A DNA stretch of 64,000 nt from Boswellia sacra. Taxonomy: Eukaryota > Streptophyta > Magnoliopsida > Sapindales > Burseraceae. Positions 46,990 through 57,740 of the stretch are shown in pieces. The DNA lies in the NCBI GenBank assembly GCA_013180625.2, contig SNVD02004611.1:142048-206047 (forward strand). The letters run 5' to 3'. The translations under genes and the position numbers were made by a program. The number at the start of each line of letters is the position of its first letter. The first letter of the stretch is position 1. The notes beneath the pieces are model-generated. The model was not told the origin of the DNA, searched no databases, and was given only the letters and a program-made list of their open reading frames with translations.

Positions 46990-48251
46990 AGTTATCAGTT
47001 TAAAAAAAAAAGACTTTTTGTGACAAAATTTTTCTCGCGAAAGGTAACTTTTTGCGAGGACACCAATTTTGTTGCAAAAAGTTGTCTTTCTCGAGGAAGA
47101 TAATCTCGTCGCAAAAAAGTAACATCTACACAGGACTTTTTGCAACAAATTTTTTCTAGCAGAATCCTAATTTCGTCACAAAATGTCAAGAATTGCCATG
47201 TGTGTATAATAAGTTAGAAGGGTTTTTCGTGACAATTTTTCCTTCAAAATGTCACTTTTTTGCGAGAAATTTTTTCTTGCAAAAGGTCACATTTTGCGAG
47301 GAATACAAATTTCAATGCAAAATGTCAAGTATTATCATGTGTGTGTAACAAGTTAGAAGGGATTTCCGCGATAATTTTTTCATCGCAAAGGGTCATTTTT
47401 TCTCACAAAAGGTCACATTTTGCGAGAAATACGCATTCCGTCACAAAATGTCAAGTATTGTCGCATGTATGTAATAAGTTAGAAGGCCTTTCTGCGACAA
47501 CTTTTTTCTCGCAAAAGGTCCCTTTTTGTGAGAAAAAATTTCTTGCCAAAGGATGCAGATTGCAAGGAATCCTAATTTTGTCGTAAAATGTCAAGTATTA
47601 CCACGTGTGCGTTATAACTTAGAAGGATTTTTCACGACAATTTCTTCCTCATAAAAGATCATTTTTTTTGCGAGAATTTTTTTCCCCCAAAAAGTCACAT
47701 TTTGCGAGGAATCCTTATTTTGTCGCAAAATGTTAAGTATTACCAAGTGTGTGTAGTAAGTTAGAAAGGCTTTTTGCGACAATTTTTTCCTCGCAAAAGA
47801 TAACTTTTTTGAGAGAAATTTTTTCTCACAAAAGGTCATATTTGTAAGGAATCCTAATTTCGTCGCAAAAAGTCAAGTAGTGCCACATGTTGAAGGGCCT
47901 TTTACTAGAAATTTTTTCTTGCAAAAGACATTTTTTCGCTAGAAGTGTAATTTCGTCCCAAAAAATGTTCATATTGCTACAAAATTTTTGCAAAGAAAAT
48001 TTAATTGCAATAGGTTTTATCTCGTCGTGAAAAATTCTTCCCTAATTAGTCACTCGAGTTTTTAGCGAGAATATAAGTATTCATCGCTAAAGGTATTATT
48101 TTGCGATGAAATTTTTCTCGCAAAATATCATTTTTCTTAAATGCTAGCGTTAGTGACAAAATAAGAATTTTATTGCAGAAGGCTACTTTTTGTGACGAAT
48201 TTGATTTCGTCGCAAAAAACTTCGTCACAAAAAACTATTATTCTTGTAGTG
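46990..48251. repeat. Right subterminal array of CACTA 2 with ~140-bp units
   Basis: Six units are marked by CAAGTATTGCCACGTGTGTGTAAT-like blocks followed by AAGTTAGAAGG (near 47190, 47327, 47447, 47590, 47728, 47870). Each is mixed with GCGA(G/C)AAATTTTT and complements. It is homologous to the four-unit array of CACTA 1 but more decayed and longer. Confidence 0.8.
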
Positions 48252-48254
48252 GGA

Positions 48255-48650
48255 GGAACTAATACTGTTATGTATAGGAGAAGGCCTTATTCAACAACCA
48301 GAAACAACTTGGAAGAGTTGGACGAAGAATATTTCCGTGATTTATTATCAAGGTCAATTTTTCAACAAAAAAATTAAAGACGTTTCTGAATTCATAATGC
48401 ATTATCCTGTTAATGATGATTTGGCCCAATTGTTCCCTTGGGATATGAGTTTTATTTCAAACGATGAATTGATTGTTCATTTGCCGTTAGAAAGATTCAA
48501 AAGAAGTAGACACATTTCTTACACCCGTAGATTTATGAAGGAAGAAAAAAATTTGAAGTAATTAATCCACAGAGTTAAGCACTTGAGAGCATTCCTTCCA
48601 TTAGCGTCAACTTCCTAGATAAAAGAGTACTTGAGAACTAGTGCAGTTTT
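48255..48650 (+). pseudogene. NLR pseudogene, later part (winged-helix end to LRR start)
   Basis: The frames give a stretch matching the end of the NB-ARC region of RPP13-like NLRs: EGLIQQPE-like residues, LDEEYFRDLLSRSIFQQ (about 48318-48370), a decayed MHDLVNDLAQ motif read as MHYPVNDDLAQ near 48397, LERFKRSRHISYTRRF near 48487-48534, and VKHLRAFLPLAS near 48573. It shares strand and subfamily with the fragment ending at 37086. About 300 residues (kinase-2, GLPL region) are absent, so the locus lost sequence besides being split. Confidence 0.78.
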
Positions 48651-48708
48651 TTTGAGATTTATCGTGGAAGCTCAACAAATTGAGGGTTTTATCTTTGAAA
48701 GATTATCA

Positions 48709-49426
48709 GGGTATGTTTGGTGCGCGACACGGTATAGTACTATTTTACTATATTGTATTAAATAGTGTAATACATGTGGTTGCTAATTTAGCATAGTATT
48801 AATTAATACAAAGTACAACCCTTAGATGCATCAATATTGTATTAAATTATGTAGAATTAATCTATGACATTAGTATTACATTGTATAGCACTAATAAAAA
48901 ATATCAAAATTATCCCTATAAAATTCTATTTATCAAACAATATCTTTTAATTTTTAAAATTTTAAAAATAAATAAAGATGTATTTAATAGATAAATTATA
49001 AAATCAAATTTATTTAAAATTTATTTTCTAAAAATAAAGAAGGGATGAAGGAAGTCATCGCCCCCACTATGTGACATTAGAGGTCCACTGCCCTTGTTGG
49101 ACCAATTGGCACCTAGCATGCCATAATAAACTCGAATTGTCTAATAGGTCTAGCGGGGGCATTGGACCCCAAGTAATTTTTTCAATAATAGCAATTATTC
49201 GATAAATTACTAAATAACTAATTTTATAAATAAACTAAAAAATATTTATACTTTGTATCTCTTTTTTGAAAAAAAAATGTTACTTTTTTGTACAAATTAA
49301 TACAATACATAAGTATACCAAACACTGTATAATTTTGACATAACATTATTTTTAGTACTATACAATACAATACTATATAATATAATACTATACTATACTA
49401 TATAATGTTGCACACCAAACATACCC
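48709..49426. mobile_element. Harbinger-like MITE, 718 bp
   Basis: The left end GGGTATGTTTGGTGCGCGACA and the right end (opposite strand) GGGTATGTTTGGTGTGCAACA match at 19 of 21 bases, forming clear terminal inverted repeats. The flanks are TCA (48706-48708) and TTA (49427-49429), two of three bases alike, compatible with a TNA-type target. No coding sequence. Confidence 0.78.
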
Positions 49427-49429
49427 TTA

Positions 49430-50605
49430 CATCATAAAACTGCGCAATATTTTATACGAAGTTTGATACATTTATGGAACCATAATTTGTCTAACACTAT
49501 GATAAGAAGATTACCTAAGTTGACAATTTCACTATACAATTTGTAACACTCGCCTCGCAGTTGATTTGCCTTCTTTGATACCAATTACATTTTTGTAGCA
49601 ATCTTAGGTAGTTGAATTAGAATCCTCTACTGATCTGAGCTTTATCTTAGTTTTTATAGATCTTGTGTTGTATTTTATGTACTAACTTTTAACTTGACTC
49701 AATGCATGGCCTAAATTTTCCAACTCTTAAGACTTTCGATTCTCAAATTACAACAAGCGTCAGGTAATCCTGAATAATGGAGCACGTGTATAGATTTTTT
49801 ATGCTTCGCAGAATGAGACCGTAGGCAAAATATATATCTATATACACAGATGAGGCCAAAAATAATATAAAAGTTAAAAACTAATCATAAAATAGTAACA
49901 ATATCAAATCGATTTGTAACTAAAACTTTATCTAAGAAATGCTTGTACGTATAATATGACTCTTTAATAATGTTTTCTAGGTAGCAGAAATGATTAAAAA
50001 AAAGCTATGAAAGAAAATTGGTTTTTCAATTTTTTTTAATATAATTTTAACATGGACAAATAATTAGGAATTTGATGGAAGAACGATGTCTTCACCTTGC
50101 TTCACATAAACATTCTAAAATAATATTTAATCACAGTCTAATGTAGTGACCTTAGTCAATTAATTGGATGTAAGTGTAATTTTGATGTATGCATTGGCCA
50201 ATTTGTTGGGATGGGTGGGTTTACCTCGCACCAATACTTACCATTCTGATGTGATGGTTCTTGTCTTTTATGGGCTAAAAGTCTCCCTGATGAGGATCTT
50301 TCTCATTACTCCCAAAATGGCACTAAATTATAGTCTTTTACATGGTTAAGCTACATGGGCCACAAGTAAAGTGATTGCGAGTTGAAACAGAAATTAAGTT
50401 TAGCTTTTGGTAAGTGGTAATGTATAATATCAGGTTTATCACGTGATAAAATCACCTAAATACCAAAACAAGATTGTGAGAGTATCTTCACTAACAATAG
50501 CACAATAATAATCCACTCTTTCTTTGCCAACAAACTTGTACAAGACGTACGTTAACTAGAAGCTACGGTGGATTAATTGCGAGAGTGGGACCTTAGCTTG
50601 TTTCC
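49430..50605. other. AT-rich intergenic sequence, nothing recognised
   Basis: No gene, terminal repeat or structured element is supported. Small frames such as 50164-50349 show no motif. Confidence 0.5.

Positions 50606-50641
<36 letters not shown>
50606..50641. repeat. (CT)n(TA)n compound microsatellite
   Basis: A CT run of nine to ten units passes directly into a TA run of about ten units. Confidence 0.92.
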
Positions 50642-50642
<1 letters not shown>

Positions 50643-50677
50643 GCCTTAAAAATTGTTACTCTAAGCATCTAGCTGCA

Positions 50678-50830
50678 ACTTATGATGAGGGTACGCAAGG
50701 AGGAGAAGATGGGAGAGCCAAAGGAATGATGGCCATCGAGTTGGAATGATCAAACCCATCTCACAACGCTTTCTAAAACGAAAGAGAATGAGCAAAAAGC
50801 TCAAGTTGAATGGAAGTTTCGTCTTCCTCT
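50678..50830 (+). repeat. Dispersed ~150-bp repeat, copy 2
   Basis: It shares block order with 21953-22110 (GAGGAGAAGATGG, GAGTTGGAATGATCAAACCC, CAACGCTTTCTAAAA). Frames differ, so there is no sign of coding constraint. Confidence 0.65.
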
Positions 50831-51188
50831 ATCAATTTTACATATGTTATTAAGCATATTAATACTCTTTTTAAAATTCTCTCCTATATTTTATATCCTA
50901 AATGACATGTATTTAATAAATAATTTACAAGTGGATGAACTGATGATATAATTAATAATATATGAAATTATAAAATAAATGCCAATTTTATTTGGGATGA
51001 GTATTACCACTCTTTTTTTAATCATTATTCCAAGAGCTTTATGTTTGCTAACTTAGTAATATTAATACACTTCTTAGAGGTAGAGGTAATGTTAGGAAGT
51101 GCAATATCCTTCCTTGGATAGGGTGAACCTGTTTTACTTAAGTCTTTTTTAGAAGGGTGATGTTCCTACTAAAAATTTTTGTAGTTTT
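50831..51188. other. AT-rich flank of TRIM copy 2, nothing recognised
   Basis: No feature is supported before the ATTAA target duplication. Confidence 0.5.
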
Positions 51189-51258
51189 ATTAATGTTGAG
51201 ACTGTGGACCTCTTAAAACTCCACATTATTATGATATTGTCCGCTTTGTGCCTAAGCC

Positions 51259-52120
51259 CACTACAAGAAAAAATGCCATATTTGGCGGTCATAAAAACGA
51301 CACCAATGGCACCGCCAAATATGGTATATTTGACAATATTTGGTGGTAGGTCAAAACGCCAAATATGGTGTCAATAGTATTTGTCATATAAGAACGCCAA
51401 ATATAACCCATAATATACTGTTAAAAAAATCACATATTTGTCACTTTTTGTGACAAATATAGAGGTTTCTAACGGTCAAAATTTTGAATTGTAACATATT
51501 TATCGCTTTTTGACCGATAAATATGGCATAGTAACGGTCAAATTTTTTAAATTTCATCATATTTGGCGCTTTTTGAACGATAAATTTGATTCTCTACTAT
51601 ATTTATCGCTTTTTGTCCGATAAATATGGCATGCCAACGGTCAAATTATTTAAATTTCATTATATTTGGCGCTTTTTGTCCGATAAATATGAATCTTCTT
51701 TCTATTGTACCATATTTATCGCTTTTTGACCGATAAATATGGCATGCCAACGGTCAAATTGTTTAAATTGCATCATATTTGGCGCTTTTTGTCCGATAAA
51801 TATGGCATGATAACGGTAAAAATTTTTAAATTTCACTATATTTGGCGCTTGTTTATGGTTATGTAACGGTCAATTTTTTTAAAATTTACCATATTTGACG
51901 TTTTTTGATCGATAAATATTTCCTACCATATTTATCGCTTTTTGCCCGATAAATATGACATGCCAACGATCAAATTATTTAAATTTCGTCATATTTGGCG
52001 CTTGTTGACCGATAAATATGATTCCATGTTTTATTATACCATATTTGTCGCTTTTTACCCGATAAATATGGCTGTTGTACAATATTTATCGGTTTTTGAC
52101 CGATAAATATGGCTTTGTAA
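51259..52120. repeat. Left subterminal array of the Pack-CACTA
   Basis: Many copies of ATATTT(G/A)(G/T)CGCTTTTTG(A/T)CCGATAAATATG, mostly one orientation with inverted halves (CATATTTATCG / CGATAAATATG), are separated by AACGGTCAAATTTTTTAAAT-type spacers. The motif differs entirely from the GCGACGAAA type of CACTA 1 and 2, so this is another transposase family. Confidence 0.85.
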
Positions 52121-52408
52121 TTACAGATATGGTTTTGCTCCTTAAGAAACATAGTAGTACTAATTTTTGTTATTTTTCTACCCTGTACGACTTTGTCAAT
52201 ACTCCAATTTGGCATATACAACACACACAAATAGCTCCTCTCCTAGATTTATTATACACTATTGAAATAAATGATCTATGCGAGTGTTTAATTAAAAAGA
52301 GATATAAATAGTTCTTTGTAACAATCATAATAGTAGACATGTCAATAAGCAAATTAAATAGCATCAGAAAAAGAACAACTGAAGCAAATTTAAGGACACT
52401 TGCAGTTC

Positions 52409-52458
52409 TTAACCAGCAGCCACACTTTTTATTCGTTGCTCCTGCATTTCAGCACTTA
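52409..52458 (-). pseudogene. Candidate captured last exon, gene unidentified
   Basis: On the minus strand a good acceptor (TTTTGCAG) precedes 16 or so codons (SAEMQEQRIKSVAAG) and a TAA at 52409-52411, followed by AT-rich 3'UTR-like sequence. It sits downstream of the GC4 exons on the same strand. It does not match the GC4 exon expected next. Confidence 0.35.
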
Positions 52459-53064
52459 CTGCAAAAGTAGAGCAGATTGCAACCCCAAAAATTAGTCTTA
52501 TGGTACTAGAACCTAAGCTTACAATATTTGACAGTAATTTAAAGCATACCAATCATTCACTTTCAATTATGTCATGACATTTTTCGGCATATACCAAATC
52601 ATTCACATAGTTGTTGCATGTTTAAGAACAGTGAAAGAGACACTCACCATGTAGCCTTCTGTTAAACCAAAAACCTACTCAATTAATTTCACCATGTGCC
52701 TCAGTCAAATTTCAACATAATTTTAAACAGAATCTCATTTCAACAAATAATTTCATTTGAAGTCATCAGAATCTGTCATCAAATTTCAGCATATTTTAAT
52801 GAACTTCAAATGGGCAAAGTTCATATCTGTATACAAAATAAATTAGGACCAACTAACAACATAGTAAGTTAACCTGTTATACTAAAGCATGATAACTCCA
52901 AGGGATGTCCAACCATCTCTCCCTCCCCTCCTAAAATAACGGTATATATAGTCAAGAAATATATGAGGATTGTAAGAGAAATAGGCCAATTTGGAGCAAC
53001 CTACCAAACTGCTTTCTAAAGAAGCTAAGGCAAAATCTGAAATTCAGGAAAAGGATATATGAAC

Positions 53065-54928
53065 CTGGTTATCAGATGCCATGTTTGTACGTGTTTCGGC
53101 TGAATTTCCTGCCAAAATGCCACCCACTAAGCGTCCAGGTAGACCCAAAACTCCACAAACAACACCTTTACCTGCACCTTGTTGAGCAATGCCTATTCTC
53201 TGCTTTTCTTCATCAGTGAAGCCAAGCATGCGAACCATAAGATCCAGAACCTGAAATCCACCATTAGTAATTATGGTGATGTGCCAATTAAAAAAGAAAA
53301 CTAACGAAGGCAGCTACTTTAGCTTGGATGGAAGAAAAGGCATCTCTGTTCCCCTAACATCTAAAATGCACAAGTTGAAGTTTAAAGTAGAGATAATGTA
53401 TAACCAAAGCTTTAAAATGACTGAAACAAGACAAGACTTGCCAAAATCGACCAATTTCTTGTGGCTATGTGGGTTTTGCAATAGTGTATACCTGATATGT
53501 TAGATTCTTTTTTGACAATAAGATGTTGGTCTTTGTTAATCATCTTCTCTTCTTTCACCAACTGGTACCTGCCTCACTTCATCCCTCAAAGTTCAAATAG
53601 AAGGGATTGGGGACTGGGGGAGAAGGAATCACCACTTTCTTACAATCATCTAAAAGGCAAAGATTTGGCTGAGTGGGAACCTCAACCAACTTTGAATCAT
53701 GAATAAGCAAGCATGTATGAAAATGATGTACAAAAGATCTTCATCTTCAAACTTTATTTTTATTTATTTGTTCTTTGATAGGACATCTTAAAACTTTAAT
53801 AATCATAGTAAGAAGCATTCTTACCTCTTTACTATGGTTTTTTTGGAAGTATGTAATCAATAACTTGATCAAAATACGCCTGCAACATTACCAAGCAATG
53901 ATCAAATTTTGCAGTTTCAACTTCTATGTGTTGAACATGGGAAGATTCATTCAGAAACAAAAGAGATTGGATCGCATAATGTTCTGCTGTAGCATCACTA
54001 TTTTTTAGATGAATAAATCCAACAACAAAAATAACAGAGACTTAATTGCACGTCTAGATTTCTAAAAAGCTAACCTGTCAACAAGAAAATCAGAATCCAC
54101 AGACATTCGGTTGAGCCTTGTCATGCTTTGCTCAAGAGCCCGACGTAATTTTGCATTATCTTCTTCAAGCTTGTTTACTCTACCCTTTCCCTCTGCCAGC
54201 ATCTTTTCAGTTTGTGAAAGCTTAACTAAAGTTTCTTCCTTTTCCCTCCTTACTACCTGTGCTAGCTCATCCGCATCCTGGTGAAGGAATATAGTTTCAA
54301 AAACATGATGCAAACTCACTTTTCAAAATTCAAATGCACTTCTGTTTATCCAGGACACTGGGGAATTTCTACAGACTTAAAAGGTAACATCTGAGGGGGA
54401 TCAGCAGATTTTAGTGTTTGCATGCAGCTGACTACAACTAATGCAGCACTAAAGTAGTGAATCATCCATTCTAGTTCTTGTGTGAGATAGCTAATTTTAG
54501 TGTTTCCATGCAATATTTCATCATAAGAAAATATTTGTGTGAAATTCAAGCCAGAAGGTCTATAAATTGTATCTAAAGATGAAAATAGTTCCAATCAAGT
54601 TCCAAAAACAGAGAGATGGGTCATACTTTCAAACGCTCAGAAAGCTTAGCTGATTCTTCTCTTGCCAAAGCCAACTCGCGTTCCAAATTTCCCTGTGCAT
54701 ATGACAATATAGCTGGTATAAAATCCAAAAAGCCCATTCTTTCAGTAGTAAAAAACACAAAAAACAGTTAAAAATCTGTTACCTTAGCTTCAATTTCAAC
54801 AAAGTACTGGCCAAGAGCAGTTTGAAGATTTAAAAGTTCAATATCTGAACCCTTTGGTGTTCATTATTCTCACAAAGCTTTTCAATGATCTTACTATCCT
54901 CATCCATTTTTTCCGATTCCTCATTTTC
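53065..54928 (-). pseudogene. GC4: Golgin candidate 4 (GC4) gene fragment, five exons
   Basis: GC4 is a coiled-coil Golgi tether with a GRIP-related ARF-binding domain. Minus-strand exons with GT-AG borders: 54928-54783, 54692-54627, 54277-54075, 53879-53825 and 53250-53065. They encode EESEKMDEDSKIIEKL; NLERELALAREESAKLSERL; the long coiled coil ending MTRLNRMSVDSDFLVDR; the ILIKLLITYFQKNHSKE segment; and VLDLMVRMLGF through KGVVCGVLGLPGRLVGGIL to ASDNQ. The last four exons keep one reading frame. In the first, two originally separate exons are joined near 54845 with loss of the region between, shifting the frame. The N-terminal half of the protein and the C-terminal exon are absent. Confidence 0.85.
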
Positions 54929-55134
54929 CTAGAAAATGATGAAGAAAGAGAAACCAGCTTCAATTTTCTTTGTCCATGTCTTTTTCTGGCTTTCTTTTTC
55001 TGTTTCTTTGTAGCAAGGTCAACTTGGACAACCACTTCATCATTAGCATCAATCAAAGGACCTAAATGCATATCAGCATCCTTGGTAACTACTTCAGTGA
55101 GTTCCCTGAGCAAGTTGCAATAAAAGCGAGACAT
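54929..55134 (-). pseudogene. Unidentified coding-like stretch upstream of the GC4 exons
   Basis: From an ATG at 55134 an open frame runs 68 codons to the GC4 exon border, with TEVVTKDADMHLGPLIDAN and a very basic KKQKKKARKRHGQRK segment. Composition looks like protein, not AT-rich intron. I do not recognise it; it is neither GC4 nor coatomer. The frame continues into the GC4 exon out of register. Confidence 0.35.
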
Positions 55135-55215
55135 CAGAGGCCAAACCAGTTAGTTCTCTAAAAGCTAATAAAGAAACAGAAACAAGCACAATCGGCATCA
55201 TGCTTATATTAGACC

Positions 55216-55344
55216 ATCTTCAAGAATAACTTCACCTTCTGCTTTCAAGGATTCCAAGAATTGGTTTGTCCTTTGGGTTTTACCACGCTGCATTCCAAGA
55301 CCCTTAGGAGGAGCCGTGGCAGATGAAGCTGGACGACCTGATGA
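55216..55344 (-). pseudogene. Coatomer subunit delta (delta-COP) fragment
   Basis: Delta-COP is part of the COPI coat on Golgi vesicles. About 43 codons on the minus strand read [18 protein letters not shown], then [19 protein letters not shown] and ILED. This is the linker between the longin-like N-terminal and mu-homology domains of plant delta-COP. No stop occurs in the fragment. It is one exon or part of one, with no further delta-COP sequence nearby. Confidence 0.8.
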
Positions 55345-56373
55345 TACGAGTATACAAAGAGATAAGAATTCTCTCCGATTCCTAAACCATTACCAAAAGT
55401 AATCCTAAAACAGATGTATCAGTAGAGTTTAGAAAGAGGGAAGACAAAAACTTCTTAACAACAGAATAAGTGTAAGCTATCTACCTAGATACGCAAGAAG
55501 ATGGAAATTAACAACATCAACACACACGTAAAAATTAGAAACAAAATCAGATTTTGCATTATAATAATGCTCAAACCATCAAACATGTAAAAATGAAAAA
55601 CTCTCAAGAGTATCTGAAACTAAGAAACTAAAACCCGACACAGAGAGAGAGAGGGGGATTGTCCTCAAACCATTCACAAAAATTAAAACATTATAATAAT
55701 GCTCAGCTCTTTGGATAATGCTTAAACATAAATTTAGTAGCTAAGAAACGAAAGAGCTAGAAACAGAGCATTTCCATTTCTGAACATGGCATCCAAATAA
55801 AAAGAATAACTGGAATTAAAAAGAACAAGGAAGGTAGTGACCCCAAACCTTAAATGCAAAGTGGGGATTTGAACTTGCCCCAATTGTTACAGCACATTTG
55901 ATTTTACATCAAAAGCACTGCATAAATTAGCTTTTAAGCTGAAAATCTGTCATACACAGAAGCATTGGTGTCAAAATCTCTTCTTTTAAGAGGAAAACTC
56001 CTTATTGGGCAAATAAATTATAGTAATAAATCAATTCTCAATCGAAGTTGATTAACATTCATAAGAAACTCCATGTTTGAAGAAAATTTGGTTCAAGGGA
56101 GTGACGAAAATAATGTAACCCACAAGAATCATAAAAATCTCCACAGTTTCCTACATTCTCAGCAACAAGCACATAGTCTCATTTTCCTCACTAAAAACAA
56201 CCAAAACCCACCAAACTTTCTTCAAGAAATCGCTCACATTTGATCCTCAAAGACTTGAAACATGTTTCTCGACCTCCAGGAAGTCAAAAAAATGAAACCA
56301 ACCCAGTAACCACATTCAAAAACAAGATTACCAAAAACACAGACATACAGAGAGAGAGAGAGAGGCTTCAGAC

Positions 56374-56606
56374 CTGGGATTCCTTGTATGAACCGGAAGC
56401 TCTCGGACAGCCACTCATTGGTTTGTTCATTAAATATTGTATAAATGAGACAAATGCAACAGCAAAAATATTGCAAAAAGTTCTTTGAATTACTAGTTTT
56501 TCAGCAAACACATATCTTAACAAGAATAAAGCTAATCAAAGGAAGAAAAGAGAAGGGTGTGGAAGAAAAAGAAGTATTTATGAAAGGGTGGTGAGGGATT
56601 TATATA
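56374..56606 (-). promoter_or_regulatory. Candidate captured promoter and first exon, gene unidentified
   Basis: On the minus strand a TATA box (GGACTATATAAATCCC, TATATAA at 56606-56600) is followed by a pyrimidine-rich leader and an ATG at 56430. Nineteen codons lead to a possible donor at 56373 (CCCAG then GTCTGA) and a CT-rich intron-like stretch. The set looks like a gene 5' end, but I cannot say of which gene. Confidence 0.4.
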
Positions 56607-56725
56607 GTCCCGCTTATCCTCCACCTCAGATAAACTTTTAATACAGTTTACTAAGGGCGTCTCTTGAAATGACAGTGCTTAATTCATAAATCTACCCATA
56701 TTTCTGAAAAATAACAAATATTTTT

Positions 56726-56789
56726 GGAACATAGGCTAGTAGCATGAGACTTATTGTGGAACATAGGCTAGTAGCATGAGACTTATTGT
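56726..56789. repeat. Perfect 32-bp tandem duplication
   Basis: The unit starting GGAACATAGGCTAGTAGC and ending ACTTATTGT occurs twice head to tail with no difference (56726-56757 and 56758-56789). Identity implies recent origin inside the Pack-CACTA. Confidence 0.95.
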
Positions 56790-56993
56790 TATTAGGATAG
56801 GACAGATGCATCATATGATCAAATTAATGATTCCGATACTCCACCGCCCAAAACTTTAAGATAGAAAACTGAGAGCATATAACAATTGAAAACTTTTGTC
56901 TCAAATTTAGATTGTTTCAAATTGATTAATAACTATTGCCAGGTTTAGATAAAAAAAAACAACTATGATCTTTTCCCAACAGATTAATAACTA

Positions 56994-57740
56994 TTGCCTA
57001 AGATTAGACCCTGCCTCATTTCGAATATTTGCATCAGCTGATTGCGCAGCCAATAGAAACTGAGTAATCTCCATTGCCATGTTCCAACACTATCCCTAAA
57101 TTATTAAACAGAAAACATTAGCAGAGATGATAGAAATCAGTACTAGTAAAATTTCAAATAAATTCGAAATAGTTCAAGAGCAAAACAAATGGAATCAAGT
57201 TGCACAGATGCGCCACAACATTCATCAATCAAATTAAGCATCGAAATATCCTTTTCAACATGCTATATCAATTGACTGACTAACTAGAAATTAAAAAAAA
57301 AAAAATGTATCAACTAACAAATTTCACAAAAATATCCATATAAATTTCACTCATTTGCATCCCATATATTCTATTATCAATGCTCATACCCATGCGCACA
57401 ATAATGAAAATTTGCAGGAGATATAAGACAGTAATCTTACATATCAGTAACCATTAGATATCCAGAAATACAAAAGCAAGCAATAAATCTAAGAAAAGAG
57501 AAAGAGAAATAAAACCATAAGCAAGCTTAAAGACATTCTTAGAATCATTAATTCACGAAGTCTGAGCAAGACCCAACAAGTGAACCACAACAGATCTATT
57601 CACGAAGGGAGAAAAATAAGGAAATTGGAGGAGAAAAATACCTGAAATTAGTTCAAAGTAAACCACGACAGACACTATATCTTCCACTGAAGTTTGAGTG
57701 GAGCTACGGTTTCTCTTTCTCTCTCTCACTCTCGGTAGTG
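56994..57740 (-). pseudogene. KPNB1: Importin subunit beta-1 fragment: 5'UTR, leader intron and start codons
   Basis: Importin beta-1 carries cargo through nuclear pores. On the minus strand, ATG at 57080-57078 opens 29 codons (MAMEITQFLLAAQSADANI, then RNEAGSNLRQ) that match the N-terminus of plant importin beta-1. They end at a breakpoint with TAG at 56993-56991. Upstream is an AG acceptor (near 57097), a 540-bp intron with GT at 57641-57640, and a 5'UTR exon ending at 57642. That exon holds a CT-rich leader (about 57700-57740). The promoter-proximal region was therefore taken along. A GATTAATAACTATTGCC direct repeat (56922 and 56982) marks the junction. Confidence 0.82.

Larger units (their letters stand above)
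37087..48251. mobile_element. CACTA transposon 2, with a Ty1-copia element inside
   Basis: The left end CACTACAGGAAAAATGACTT is the same as in CACTA 1, and the right end is TTATTCTTGTAGTG. The flanks are TGA (37084-37086) and GGA (48252-48254), agreeing in two of three bases. Only 170 bp of the left end precede the copia insert. The right part (44796-48251) is collinear with 24370-27984 of CACTA 1. The matching 740 bp of CACTA 1 between these points is missing, so a deletion accompanied or followed the retrotransposon insertion. Own sequence is about 3.6 kb; no transposase seen. Confidence 0.85.
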
